This document shows positions 34,794 to 46,285 of a stretch of 64,000 nucleotides of DNA, piece after piece. The stretch is taken from NCBI GenBank assembly GCA_947561715.1, contig OX387201.1, forward strand, positions 16,134,001 to 16,198,000, given 5' to 3'. Position 1 is the first letter of the stretch. Each line of letters starts with the position of its first letter. The translations under genes were made by a program, and so were the position numbers. The notes under the pieces were generated by a model. That model worked only from the letters and a program-made list of their open reading frames with translations, had not been told where the DNA came from and ran no database searches. The stretch is from Ascidia mentula (taxonomy: Eukaryota; Chordata; Ascidiacea; Phlebobranchia; Ascidiidae).

Positions 34794-37700
34794 CTATAAT
34801 GGCTTTGGTTCATCTCCGGGGTTTTCCCACGTAAATGCAGTCTTGTCAAAATTGCTGCTTAAACACGACTGAAAAGTTCCATCAAACAAACCCATTGACC
34901 CACCTGAAAAAAGCATGTTACGTTTGAAAAGTATTGGTCAAAATGATTCACGAAGTTATTGTTTCAGCTTTCTTATTCTCCGCAAGGAAAAGGTGACAAA
35001 TTACAATAAAAATACATCACCACTTGCAGTTCATGATTAATGTAATTATTTTTCAATAAAAAGCTTAGCAGAGGTGATATCACGCCCGTAAATGGAAATC
35101 CATAAGAAACAATTAAAGTATAAAGAGACTGTCCCATATTGCCACTATTTCTGTTCAACACAGTTGTTTTTTGCATTTCGTGGCGTTACTGCGTATTTCC
35201 GCCTCTAGGAGTGTGTGACCGAAATTAATGATATATAACGATCCTTATCTGCGATCTGTGACGTCAGTCCGTTCAGCCCCATATAATCCTGGAGCTATAT
35301 ACCAACCACGCCATTTTCAACTGATAATGGCATAAGTTCTTGTCGAAATGTTTTGAATAAATAAAAAAATGTCAATGTTTTCAACAGTTTCATGGGCCAG
35401 TCTCTTTATTCTCAGAATTATAAGTAAACCAGTTGATAGCGTTCCCCACTTCAAGTATGTTTTGCGATACGCGAAAATATCGTGGAATTTATCTTTACCA
35501 GTATGTACAAAAAGAACTCTGTTTCCTTTGAAACGTGAAGGGTTTGTTTTCAATTCTTCAAGCATTCCCATCACTGCCTTCCCCGTGTACACGTGGTCAC
35601 AAAAAATTCCCGTGGCTTCCGCAATCTTCTTGATGTAACCTTCAGCCAGCACAACATGTCAATGTCAATTCTACGTTAAATTGTTTTTGCGATATCGAAA
35701 GCATATTACTTTGTTCTGTCTTCGAAGAAGCGGGATATCCTTCTCCCGCGTAACCATCTACAAAATCTACCAAGTCCTCTGCCCTTGCACGTGACAAATT
35801 TTGTTCTTGAAGAGCAATGTTCACATGTTTTGGGGCATATTCCTTGTCGATTTTGACATTAATTGCATGAATTCTGCGCAAAATTGTGCGTCATTAACCT
35901 GTGTTTGCCTTATTATTACATTGGCAGTAATAGATGGTAATATTTTTACGATGATAAAGCCGCAAAGCTTGACTCCAATCCAATTATCGTTGATTAAAAA
36001 TGTTACTTTCTTTATCCTTTCAAAATTGTATACTCCAAAGTTTAGTTATCTGGTCTCTTCACCATTATATAATTTTATAATTATTTTGAAATTTTCAAAC
36101 TTTCCAACGAAACAATTCATACCTTTGCGACAACACGTTAACTACCACTTACTCACTTTACTTTTTGTCCAGTTAGATAGTTTGCAATGCAGAGACCAGC
36201 CACCGTACCAGCGCTTCCACTTGCAACCACTATGTCATCGAAGTTTTGTAGAATATTCTGCTCAAGCATTTCCTTCCATGCTTCAATGTAACCAAACGAG
36301 CCAACAACATTCGACCCACCTAATGGAATGTAGTAAGGCGCTTTTCCTGTCGATTTTCTACGACGAAACAAAAGGATTTCATGGCTTCCATGCTGTAAAC
36401 TGCACTTTTGTCAAAAATTTAAGTCAAAAATTGAAGTCGATTTTGCGGCACGAATTTTGTTTGTTTCAAAATGGTTCAATGTGTTTGACATGATGAGATT
36501 ATGACAAGCAATAAGCTCTGTTTTACCCGAAACTAATTAAGTTCTGGCTTGGGAATTTTCAAATTATATTAGTCAAATTTTTTTTTTAAACAAACTAATA
36601 AATGTCACCCAACTCTATTTGTGCAGCCAATTTGACTTGTCTCTCATAGACATCTTGATCGTAGACACTGTCCCAAGGCACAAAATAATATTTGCTACCG
36701 ACAAACATAGATGGCAAGATATTTCCAGGGTTCTGGAATTCTCGTGCTTCTTTTCTGTGCTGCAAATATTTGATGACTAAATAGAACTGCAAGCCCTTCG
36801 CCGGACTCGATAACCTTTAGGGTTTTGTCGGTCGCCTTGTCCAATGCTAGATTAACTTTAAGGCAAAGAAGGCACATGTCTTACGGCCACACTGTAAAAA
36901 AAACTCGTATATTTTACTGGTAAAACCTACGTAAACTTTTACGGATGCGAAACGTAACTTTTGTTTACGCGTACATGACCGTAATTCGAGCATGTTCCGT
37001 TCCGGATGAATGCGTAATCCAATCCTAATCGCCCAAACTGCTGACATATTTTATCGACGACGTAGGTTCAAGGTAGGATTGTGGCTTGCTGTTGGCAGAC
37101 GTGTATAGTTTGACCAGTTAAGGTTTTGGTTAATTTTTTTAGCATAATGTGTTTAAAGTTGCTCTATAGAGAGGACTATGTGTAACAGTAGCATGCAGTA
37201 GCCCATTATCCGAATAGATTGATTTAAGTTTAAACACTAAATTATTTTTAGTATGCCTAAAGCTGAGGTAGGCTACCGCACCCAAGCAATGGAATCAAAT
37301 TTGGTGTGCTCTGTAGACATATGTAAGCTAAGTTTTATTTGTATAAAAGAGCTGATCAAGCACACAAAACATCATATCCGCCAAGGCCACGAAATTCAAT
37401 GTCCTATGGATTTATGCTTTAAAAGGTACAGAGTTCTATCTTCATTTACATCACATTTGTCTCGCTGTCACAGCTACTTGCCCTCGATTGATAATCATGA
37501 CACAAGTTTTAGTGATTCGAACTGTTTTGAAAGCATTTTGGGAGATGAATCTCCGTGTACGTCGGCAACGAGTCAAAATCAAAGAGAAAAACCTGCTGAT
37601 ATATGCCGGTCATACGCCTGGTTTTATTTTATATTGCAGTACAAATACCTTATTCCTGTAAGTACTGTAAATAAAATAGTTACCCATCTCAATGATGTTA

Positions 37701-40700
37701 TGGATGAGCACTCAAGGGCTATTAATTCAAAAATTGAATCTGTTTTGGAAAATTATGGAATGTCAAGAACGGTTGTAGCTCAAATTTTGCTTGAATTAAG
37801 TGCTGGCAGTCAGATTAAAGAACTCCATACCACAGGTCCACTTAGATCTCCATATTGTCGAGAACGTTACTTTCAAGCAAACTTTAAGTATGTTGCACCA
37901 GTGGCGATGAAAATTGGCAGTGGTATGACTGTTGGAAGTGATGAAAATGTCTTTCATTATGTCCCCATTCTAGAATCTCTGAAGACTTTTTTTACAGATT
38001 CAATGGTTAAACATCAGTTTGAAAACCCCGTAACCTTCGATAATAAGTGGAATGATTTTTCTGATGGATTGGTATTTAAAAAAAACTCATTGTTTAATTC
38101 TCATAAGCAAAGCCTCCAGCTGATCTTGTATCAAGATTCTTTTGAAGTTGCAAATCCTTTGGGTTCGGGAAGATGCAAGCATAAAATTCTAGCTGTGTAC
38201 TACACTCTGGCCAATTTATTCCCAAAGATTGATGTATTCCAGCTGGTTCTGTTATGCAAAGAGCGTTTTGTTACCACAAACAGTCAAGACACTCTCTTTC
38301 GTCCACTAATAGAAGATATAAAGATTTTAGAGGAGGAAGGAATCGACTTGGGGGTTGGTTATCCTGTACATGGCAGTATTTTGTGCATTATGGGTGACAA
38401 TTTGGGTAGTCATTGGTTGGGGGGGTTTACTACAAATTTCAGCACATCCTCCCATATTTGTAGGTATTGCAAAATAACGCGATCTGAATTTAAAACTGCT
38501 TGGGAAAAAGAGAAGTCTATTCGAACAGTACAATCACACAATTCAGCAGTAGATTTGTGTTTAAACAGTGATAACCCAGTTGAAGGTGTCAAGAAAGGTA
38601 GCATTTTTAATGAATTGAAATATTTTCATGTTGCCGCTCCAGGACTACCACCTTGCATTGCACATGATCTTTTCGAAGGAGTTTTTCAATATGACATGAT
38701 ATTATACCTTAACTATTTTGTCAAAGAAAAATGGTTTTCAATGGATTACTTAAACTTTCAGTTGCAGTCGTTTCCATTTGCTGAAAATGATTTACTCTCA
38801 AAACCACCAGTATTTGGACGAGGAGCAAAAAGGCTTCCGGGCAACGCAAGTCAAAACTTATGTTTTTTGAGAGTTTTTCCTCTTTTGATTTTGTCTTGTG
38901 TAAAGGATACAGAAGATGATGTTTGGCAGCTTATTTTGACAATTCGCTTGATTACTAAAACAGTGCTCTGTCATTCATTAAAAAAATGTGACATTTTGCA
39001 TTTAAATGTTTTAGTTTGTGATTATTTAGAAATGCGTTCAAGTTTGTTTCCAAATGTCCCTTTACGCCCAAAACACCATTACATGCAACACTATCCTTGG
39101 GCAATCTTGCAGTTTGGGCCCATTGCGTATACCTCCACCCTACGCTTTGAAAGTAAGCACTCATATTTTAAGCGCATTGTGAGACACAACAAAAACTTTG
39201 TTAATGTAACTTATACTTTAGCACATAGTCACCAACTTTTGCAAGCATGTTTGCTGGAAACACCCTTGTTTTTGTCAGATACAATTCTTGGCACTGAGCA
39301 ACCACAGTACTCACAAAATGTTTTTGCCACCATTGCACAGAATGGATTTGATGTTTCAAAGTGCATTTGTGTTGCTTCTGTTAAATTTAAGTCAATTCAG
39401 TATAAAATTGGAATGTACATTGCTTTGTGTGAAATAGGATGTGATTGGCATATTGGCAAAATATGTTGCATATTTATGATTGGTACTAAAATTTACTTTG
39501 TTGTTTCCAAACAAATTGCTCATAGTTTTCCACATTATGGTATTTACAAATTAGATCATCAACGTTTTGATTTTACATGTGTTTGTATAGATGATTTGTT
39601 TTTGGAAACTCCTATAATTGTGTACAATATTGGAGTTATGAGTGTTTTTGTCCACATGTAATATGTGCTATTACAGGGTTTAAAACAGACTATACACAGT
39701 TTTTGAACTTGCTGTCAAGTGAAAATGGAAGATTATTTGAGAAAAAAACTGCCTGAACTGGCCTCTGATGAATTAAAACTTCAAAACTGTTTGGATCATC
39801 TCAGTAACTTGGGTGTCATTAACACAGATGATTTTCAACATTTGGAACTGGACGATTTAATTGTGCAATTTACATTGGTGCAAGCAAGAAAATTGCTTAA
39901 ACCTTCCTTGGCGAATCAGAGTTAGTAAATATGCTTATTGAAACCAATCTGTAAATGACTAATTTTTTGTGTTTTTAAAGGTACTTCAAGCTCCAGCACA
40001 GAACCACTGTTGAGCTCAGACAGTGACAGTTGCAAACTTGCGGAAGGGGCTCAGTGGATACATGACTTTAAAATACCTTGGAGTAAATGTTCCAGTGGTT
40101 TAATTAATGTGCTACAGGAGAATCGAGTACCCAGTGCCTTATTGCGAAAAGAACTGATTCACAAAATAGTTGATGAAGTTTTGCAGGTAAAAACATACAT
40201 ATATTTTACATTTACAAAAAAATTGTGTTAGGTAATTTTAGCAGTTGTATTCCTTTTTTAAACTATTGCATAGCATGACTTTATCCCATTAAAGCACATT
40301 GCAACTTTTAAGTATTTGCATGCAGTCAGTACAGCACTCTATTTTTTTAATGTTATTTTTTTACATTTTTGCAAACACTTCAGTTTACAGAAAAGCCAGG
40401 AAGAAAAAATTTGGAGCGAATTGCTTACAATGTTGTGTCAAGATATCCAAAATCATTTCGCGATGTCATAGGAGGAATTCCAATGGGTGATGGGCACAAC
40501 TCAATCGCGAACCAGCTGTACTACAGATGGGAAAATGTAACAAGAAAAAAAAGAAAACTTCAGCATTTAGAAGACCCCCAAAGTAAAATCTCAAAAACAC
40601 CATATGGTGTAAAAAATTGGCAACCCCCAGAAACAGGCGAAAACCAAACTGGTTTAAAAAATTGGTTATTGGTAGAGTTCCAAAAAGCAAAGTCCGATCA

Positions 40701-43700
40701 AGATGTGACACATCTTAAAACTCTCATGAAGCAGACATACTCCATGCAACGGGAATTAATAAATGAAAATTCTCCGGTTCAAACCGTTTTGTTACAATGG
40801 CCTTTCTTAGGGGAAGCTGAGTTTTTACTCTCCCATTTTGGAAAACTAATGGGATTGGAAAATGTTGATAAATTACCAGCAACCATTGCTAAGCGGAGCA
40901 TGCAGGTGTACAGGTGAGAAAGCTAGAATTTTTTTCATACTTAATTTGTTACCTCATTAATGCAGTGGTTTGTTTGGATGCTGTTTCAGGTCACTAAAGT
41001 TAAATGCCCGACCTACTGTGGAGATGGTTCTGAAATCAATTAAAGTTCAATGTTCACAATTTGCAAACAATAATGCCAAGTGTTGTGAGGTGGTAAGCCT
41101 TTTGGCTGCTTTTTTTGGAGAAAATGGCAAGACCATTCTTAAATGTGTCAAGGTAAGTGCTATGTTTGTAGCCTAAAAAGCACCCTACTAAAACTAGATT
41201 CTTTGTTTGAAGGATGAGTATCATTTAAATAATATTTTGGATGAAAATGAAGCCACCCCTTATGTGATTGCCATCGGTGGGTTGGTATTTTGTGTTTTAA
41301 CAACAAAAATAAAATGTTTTTTTTTTATTTTAGGAGATGTACCAGCAGTTGCTGATGTTTTTAAAGTTGTGGTGGAAAAAAACATAATAGTCACATGTAT
41401 TGACCTGTTTGTAGCATTGGCTTGTTGTATTGCCAGCTATTTCATATTTAATATTGAATACCCCAAGTATGGTCTGGCAACGCTGGAGTTTATGCAGAGG
41501 TAACTGTCTTTAGTTGTAAGCCATTTAGTGTAAAAGTCCTAAATCATTATTGTGTGCAATTTGGTGTTGCGCCTGCCATATGTTTTGAAAAGACACATGC
41601 AAAAGTGTTCAGTATCAATTTTTTATCAATTCATCCCAAGTACGTCAAAACTTCGTTAAAGGAGCAGTTTTATCCATGTATTAAATTCTTATGTACGTTT
41701 TTTTGTGCAATCACAACAGAAAAAACTGCATAAAGCTATGTAAAATTTAATGCATATCCAGCTTATGACTCTTTGTATTAATATCCACAATAATATAATT
41801 ATGTTTTGTAGGTATTTTGTTGAAGTTAATGTGCCAGGCACAAAAACTTCGAAAAAGAGAAGAAACGCTGGCATTCACCCTAAAGTTTTGCAACTCACAA
41901 AGATAATGCAGGCGTTTCAAACGTAAACACTGCTGTGGCCTGCTGTGCGTGGGACAATAAAATCATTTCAGTTCTTTGAAGCATGTTGTGTACTGCAGTG
42001 TGTGACTTACGAGTTTGTCAGTAAAAAGTGCTGCCAGGACTTTTCCCCGTAAATTTTGCAGTAGTTTATCCAGTAAAATATACAGGTCAAATCACGTAAA
42101 AAATACGCAAAAAGGTCAGAATTAACGAAGGAATGCACGTATATTTTTACATGCATTTTCGCAGTAAAATTTACAAAAAATGTCGTAAAAAAAACTGCCA
42201 GTAGTTTTCACAGTAAATTTTTTTTACAGTGCAGCCACAAACTCAGGCCGCCTAAAATACTCCATGGCTGTATTATTTAGTGGTATTTGCCCTTATTCTT
42301 GATATATCCATGGTATTTTATATCTTGTGTTTATTGTTTAGTTGCGTAGTAGTGTTTTGCGAAAAAAAATGACTTAATCGTAATTTCAGAAAACTCTAAA
42401 AGGAGTAACAGACGATCAGCGTCAATGTATAAGATATTTATTGAAAACAGAAATATCAATTTTGGGTATTGGCATCGCCAGTTTCTGTCTTATTCAAATA
42501 GATTGTATCGGTTCTCACTTACCTCGCTCTTGGAGCGTAAAATCAGGTGGCAATCAAGACCCAACAGCTTTGCGGCCACGGCGGTCGCCCGGCAATGGTT
42601 TGATTTGACCGTCCCACAAGTTGTCACGGATTCGCAGCCTTTCGCTAGTGCATCCCCCAACAGAAACTCCAACTTGCGAATCTTCATATGAAAAATATGA
42701 AACTGTAGATAGACAACAGGACAACACGCTTTGAAAGCAAAATAAATTAACACTCACTGAGCATCTTCACAACTAACCCTGACTCTATAAATTAGACGCT
42801 TGGGAACAAAGTTACCATAGAAAACTATTTGTCCTTTTTGATACTAATTTTTTGATTATCTGGCCTTTGGTCCATGAGCTAGAAGAGCTGAACCCCAATC
42901 TGCTTGCCTTTAATTTCGCGTACATCACGGCGGGCCCATACGCAGGAATTTGTAAAAAAAACGGTCTCGCATCTAATATTATTCATAAGGAGCCATGGAA
43001 ATTTGTTGGACACAAAAATGATGTGTTGCTGGTGTATGTTTTAAATGAAAGAACAATTGGTAAAAACATACCTTGTTGCCACTTAAAAGGTTTCCTGTAA
43101 GATCATCTCTTTTTATGTAAACTTCAAATCCAGGTGGAACGTCTGGTAAATTCCATTCGTGGATTGGAGTTGGTAACATGGCCAGCTATATTACACGAAG
43201 CGTAATAATTAATTGTTTTTGCATACTTTTGCATATATTTTAACATTATTTAGAAACCGTTACTTTATATCAGGACAAACCCCTGGCATACGTTTTCCTT
43301 AACCTCCAGTGCTGCAGTTTTCTTCTGTTGTAAGTCATTTTATTATTCTTTGTTCTTTGTTGTGTTTATATACTAAATTGTACATAGTTCTTAAATCAGT
43401 AATATTTCATGCAATGGCATGATTGGCAGGATCGCCCTACTGCGCAGGTCCTTGCTTGGCGATCACAGCTATCGTATCGCGATCATTAGGTTTGCAGGCT
43501 TGGCAGCCCAGGCATAGCAGCCTAGCTGGATCAGTCATTTTTTCCTGACAATTCGGAGCAAGATTTGAAAAATCAAGCTCCCGGTGAGGTTTGAACCCAC
43601 GACCCTGGGCTAACCAGGCCCAACGCTCCACCAACTGAGCTACAGGAGCTCAGTGGTTTCACGGGGTATATTGTGGCCAAGGTAAACTGGTGCGCAAGCG

Positions 43701-44066
43701 CACAACTTGCCAGGCAACCTCTAGTTCTTAAATCTTTGTACTTAAGAAGCCAAACATGTTTTTGGGTTTGTTATTGTCAATGTTTGCTTCTAATAAATAT
43801 GCTAGCTATCAACATTTTTATAAAACTTGACCAATAAAGTGTCTGATTTTGAACACATGTTTCATTTACAGTGATTGTTTGGGTTGGTAAACTCCCCGAT
43901 TTTGATTTACAGTGTAACGCCTAAGCGTTTTGGTATAGTCAGTTTTGAAAACTTGTTAGGGGGGTTAAATACGTACTTTGACACGATGTTTCGGAATATT
44001 TGGAAGATCTGATGCGAATTCTGGGGGTTCGTAATTTACCATCTTTCCATAATTTGCACTTGTCAT
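34794..44066 (-). CDS. PLP enzyme, ACC deaminase/D-cysteine desulfhydrase family, copy 1 (372 aa)
   Basis: Fold-type II PLP enzyme. Relatives degrade D-cysteine to pyruvate, H2S and ammonia, or open 1-aminocyclopropane-1-carboxylate. Minus-strand exons: 44066-43977, 43185-43072, 42681-42523, 36759-36609, 36346-36157, 35873-35710, 35639-35499, 34903-34794; 1119 bp, in frame throughout. Motifs: [15 protein letters not shown] with the expected PLP-lysine K68, [63 protein letters not shown]. Intron 3 is about 5.8 kb because a CACTA-like transposon sits in it. The exon 4/5 junction is shifted relative to copy 2 but keeps the frame; this junction is the least certain. Exact substrate unknown. Confidence 0.88.
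35321..35415 (+). repeat. Dispersed repeat with hammerhead-like core in intron 7 of PLP-enzyme copy 1
   Basis: CTGATAATGGCATAAGTTCT then TGTCGAAATGTTTT, followed by an ATGGGCCAGTCTCTTTATTC tail. Homologous to 11488-11571 and 15214-15306. CUGAUAA departs from CUGANGA by one base. Confidence 0.5.
37253..39661 (+). CDS. CACTA/EnSpm-like transposase with N-terminal C2H2 fingers, 802 aa
   Basis: Single open frame within the element at 36890-42231. The N-terminus has two C2H2-like fingers ([10 protein letters not shown]...HTKHH and [10 protein letters not shown]...HLSRCH), likely for DNA binding. The middle and C-terminal regions carry conserved blocks of the animal EnSpm-type transposase group: [25 protein letters not shown] (a Cys-pair region), [26 protein letters not shown] and [13 protein letters not shown]. 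The HDLFEGV block holds acidic residues expected in a DDE/D-type catalytic core; I cannot assign the triad with certainty. A splice-acceptor-like TTTTTAG/T directly precedes the first ATG; the ATG at 37289 is an alternative start. No frameshift or stop, so probably recently active. Confidence 0.82.
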   Translation: MPKAEVGYRTQAMESNLVCSVDICKLSFICIKELIKHTKHHIRQGHEIQCPMDLCFKRYRVLSSFTSHLSRCHSYLPSIDNHDTSFSDSNCFESILGDESPCTSATSQNQREKPADICRSYAWFYFILQYKYLIPVSTVNKIVTHLNDVMDEHSRAINSKIESVLENYGMSRTVVAQILLELSAGSQIKELHTTGPLRSPYCRERYFQANFKYVAPVAMKIGSGMTVGSDENVFHYVPILESLKTFFTDSMVKHQFENPVTFDNKWNDFSDGLVFKKNSLFNSHKQSLQLILYQDSFEVANPLGSGRCKHKILAVYYTLANLFPKIDVFQLVLLCKERFVTTNSQDTLFRPLIEDIKILEEEGIDLGVGYPVHGSILCIMGDNLGSHWLGGFTTNFSTSSHICRYCKITRSEFKTAWEKEKSIRTVQSHNSAVDLCLNSDNPVEGVKKGSIFNELKYFHVAAPGLPPCIAHDLFEGVFQYDMILYLNYFVKEKWFSMDYLNFQLQSFPFAENDLLSKPPVFGRGAKRLPGNASQNLCFLRVFPLLILSCVKDTEDDVWQLILTIRLITKTVLCHSLKKCDILHLNVLVCDYLEMRSSLFPNVPLRPKHHYMQHYPWAILQFGPIAYTSTLRFESKHSYFKRIVRHNKNFVNVTYTLAHSHQLLQACLLETPLFLSDTILGTEQPQYSQNVFATIAQNGFDVSKCICVASVKFKSIQYKIGMYIALCEIGCDWHIGKICCIFMIGTKIYFVVSKQIAHSFPHYGIYKLDHQRFDFTCVCIDDLFLETPIIVYNIGVMSVFVHM
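39725..41926 (+). CDS. Transposon accessory protein with SAM-like N-terminus, 7 exons, 479 aa
   Basis: Second gene of the CACTA-like element, starting 63 bp after the transposase stop. Exons: 39725-39920, 39981-40186, 40384-40913, 40990-41152, 41213-41276, 41334-41499, 41812-41926; 1440 bp, all phases compatible. Residues 1-65 resemble a sterile alpha motif (LNCLDHL-type helix, [16 protein letters not shown]). The middle has a conserved [20 protein letters not shown] block seen, as I recall, in proteins encoded beside animal EnSpm-type transposases. The C-terminus is basic (TSKKRRN). An AATAAA follows the stop at 41956. By analogy with the two-product En/Spm system it could be a DNA-binding or targeting partner of the transposase; that is inference. 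ATG 39725 is the first in-frame ATG. Confidence 0.75.
41956..41961 (+). terminator. Polyadenylation signal AATAAA of the accessory transposon gene
   Basis: AATAAA 30 bp after the stop codon of the accessory gene and inside the element, so the transposon can end its own transcript. Confidence 0.55.
43420..43650 (-). mobile_element. tRNA-derived SINE
   Basis: The minus-strand head (43650-43576) folds as a tRNA: acceptor GCTCCTG/CGGGAGC, A box TAGCTCAGTTGGTGGAGC, anticodon stem TGGGC/GCCCA with loop CTGGTTA (GGT anticodon, Thr-like), B box GGTTCAAACC. A non-tRNA body of about 150 bp follows downstream and a related B-box fragment occurs at 50694-50735, so this is a SINE rather than a working tRNA gene. 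Located in intron 1 of PLP-enzyme copy 1. Confidence 0.75.
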
Positions 44067-46285
44067 GCTTAATATCTTCTAAAATCAAACAGCAACAAAA
44101 TAACCTAAAAGCAAAACAAAAATGGTTCCGAAATAATGTTAAAAAATATCAGATAACTTATATTTATTCACAATTCTACTTTCGCTAAACAGCTTTTCAA
44201 AATAAATACACAGCGCTTTGCGAGTTGGTCTCGTCTCTTGTCTTGCAACGCACCAACAAGCAGTAGTGCAAAAAAATCGCTTTAGGCACTTTCTGACTCG
44301 GTTCCGGACGATTGCGCGTCTTGCACCGCGCCGTCGTCACACTAAGGAATCTCAATTCCCAAAAACGCGTGTATTTGGCACACGAACACAGACACGTTGA
44401 CAACACGTACACACACACTGTTTTCTCCAAAGAAAACATACATTTATAATCCCAGTTATGCAATGATATAATGTCAATAAAAAATCTTTCCGGAGTTTGG
44501 AGCCAGATCACAAATAATTTCAACGAACCAATCAGATTGATATTACTATTCAAACTTATTCAAAGTACTCAAATAGAATAAATGCAACTTTTGCTTCAGT
44601 ATTATAAACTTGACGCAGCACGCTACACGTGGCACCTTAACAATTGAGTTTGACCAAGCATGACTGTAGGAAAAAGGTTTTTTTTGCACTGTGATGCCAC
44701 ATAAAAGGCCAAATTGACATTGTGTTCAAATTCAATTACGTATACTGTGTGACGCAGCACGATTTTCGATGTTACAGTGAGTTTGTGGTTAACATTGGCA
44801 TACAATCCATACACCAAGTACGAAACCTGATCGGGATTCGTGGTCAGGACAACATGGGTTTAAATCTCGTTGTTGTAAAACATTATAAATTATAACCTTA
44901 AACTACAGCGTGTCGAGCGGTTGTTAAATTAATCAAGAGAATCGAACGAACCACCGACCAAATTGAATATTATCCTCGTCAGTTGCGTCACAAGTTGAAC
45001 CAAAGTTGTTAAGCTTGTCTCCGTATACCTCACACTAGTCAAGTACATTCAATGTTTTACAAAAAGGAAATCAAATGCAGCAGCAATCCAGCGTAAGTCC
45101 AATCAGAACTGAGAAGATTGCGATCAAATACAATTTATTTCATAGGAACAGACCAAAGGTGCCCTGAAGACATGTGAGGTCTGGCCAGCGAGTTACGGTG
45201 GTTATTGTTTTAGAGCAGAGATATCAATTACCAATTGACACGCTGGAGATAACCAGTATGCCTTTTCGCACCCGTCTCCATACAGGAAAATCAATCATAA
45301 ACATTGGCCAATAGTAATGTTGCACGCTCGTATTTTATTTTAATGTAACTACGTTTGCCATTAGTTTACAAATGAACACATTGTTTGTGGATGGTACAAT
45401 CATGTGCATTTTACATCTTAAGCTTTTTAAATTTCATGCAAGTAATCAATTATATTGACAGTGCAGGCAATCTACTGAAATTCGTTCCAAACAGAAAAAG
45501 ATAGCAGATTGGCGTAGTTTTGTCACACCAAATATGCCCTTGAATGACATTTCTTTGTGCGAGAAATCCTATTTGGTCAGTCTTCAACATTTAAAAAAAA
45601 CACTTTGTCCATTTTGAAGTTTATCCAGTTAAAAAATACTATCCAGTTAATAAAAACTTTAAAGTCGGATAACATTGTGCGACATTTCCACCATATAAGA
45701 TATGCTTGGAGCGCTAAATGACCGATTCCTATACTATATTGTACAATTGTTTTTGATTGTGCCTCCATAGATATATTTGTACATAATTATAACAAACATT
45801 CTTCCAGCAGCTTCTATCAGGGGTGGCCAATGTCTCAGCGAATGGATTCGACACGGAAATTTCTAACAATCGAATCGAACAGGTGGAAAGTTTCCCACAT
45901 ATTTTCGAAATGTACGATTGTTACTCGAGGTCGAGTTTTGCAGAGTACTGCTGGGCTTGTATTTATGCACGACAAATATTTGTTTGGTCTAAATAAACCG
46001 TTTTTTTGCGTATTTACATTACCTAACAATGCTGCTGGATATTGAGCAAAATTGTGCAATCAGGTGAACATGTATTTACATATCGCGATATGTGCGCGAT
46101 GTCAGGTAACCTTGATTCGAATTGATCAAAATTAGTTTACAATTCTGCAAAACAATCAGGCAAACACAACTAATACATTTTCGTTTTTACAGTAAAATTG
46201 TAGTAAACGTTCACTGTTAGACTAAAATTGAACGTAACGATGCAATGGGTTTGAACAGTTTTTATCAATTTGGCATTGTCTGTGT
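44067..46285. other. Spacer between the two PLP-enzyme copies
   Basis: Upstream flank of copy 1 and downstream flank of copy 2. No exon, repeat pair or RNA gene was recognised; short open frames lack family motifs. Confidence 0.45.

Larger units (their letters stand above)
36890..42231 (+). mobile_element. Complete CACTA/EnSpm-like DNA transposon, 5342 bp
   Basis: Ends are CACTGTAAAAAAAA on the left and its inverse TTTTTTTTACAGTG on the right (14 bp TIR). CACTG ends are typical of animal EnSpm/CACTA elements. Flanks give at most a 2 bp duplication (CA); CACTA elements make 2-3 bp TSDs. Subterminal regions on both sides carry many short GTAAA/TTTTAC motifs, as usual for CACTA. Two genes, both on the plus strand and both open: an 802-aa transposase (37253-39661) and a spliced 479-aa accessory protein (39725-41926). 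Inserted in intron 3 of the minus-strand PLP enzyme copy 1, antisense to it. All parts needed for autonomy appear present. Confidence 0.85.

Noticed and set aside
37253..39661. Host zinc-finger gene instead of a transposase
   Set aside because: CACTG terminal repeats surround it, the C-terminal blocks match the EnSpm-type group, and it sits within the intron of another gene with a companion transposon gene.
43437..43634. 65-codon minus-strand frame
   Set aside because: It is a translation of the SINE, not a gene.
43576..43650. Functional tRNA-Thr (GGT anticodon) gene
   Set aside because: There is an extra base between the D stem and anticodon stem and a non-tRNA body downstream, and a second partial copy exists elsewhere. 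SINE is the better explanation.
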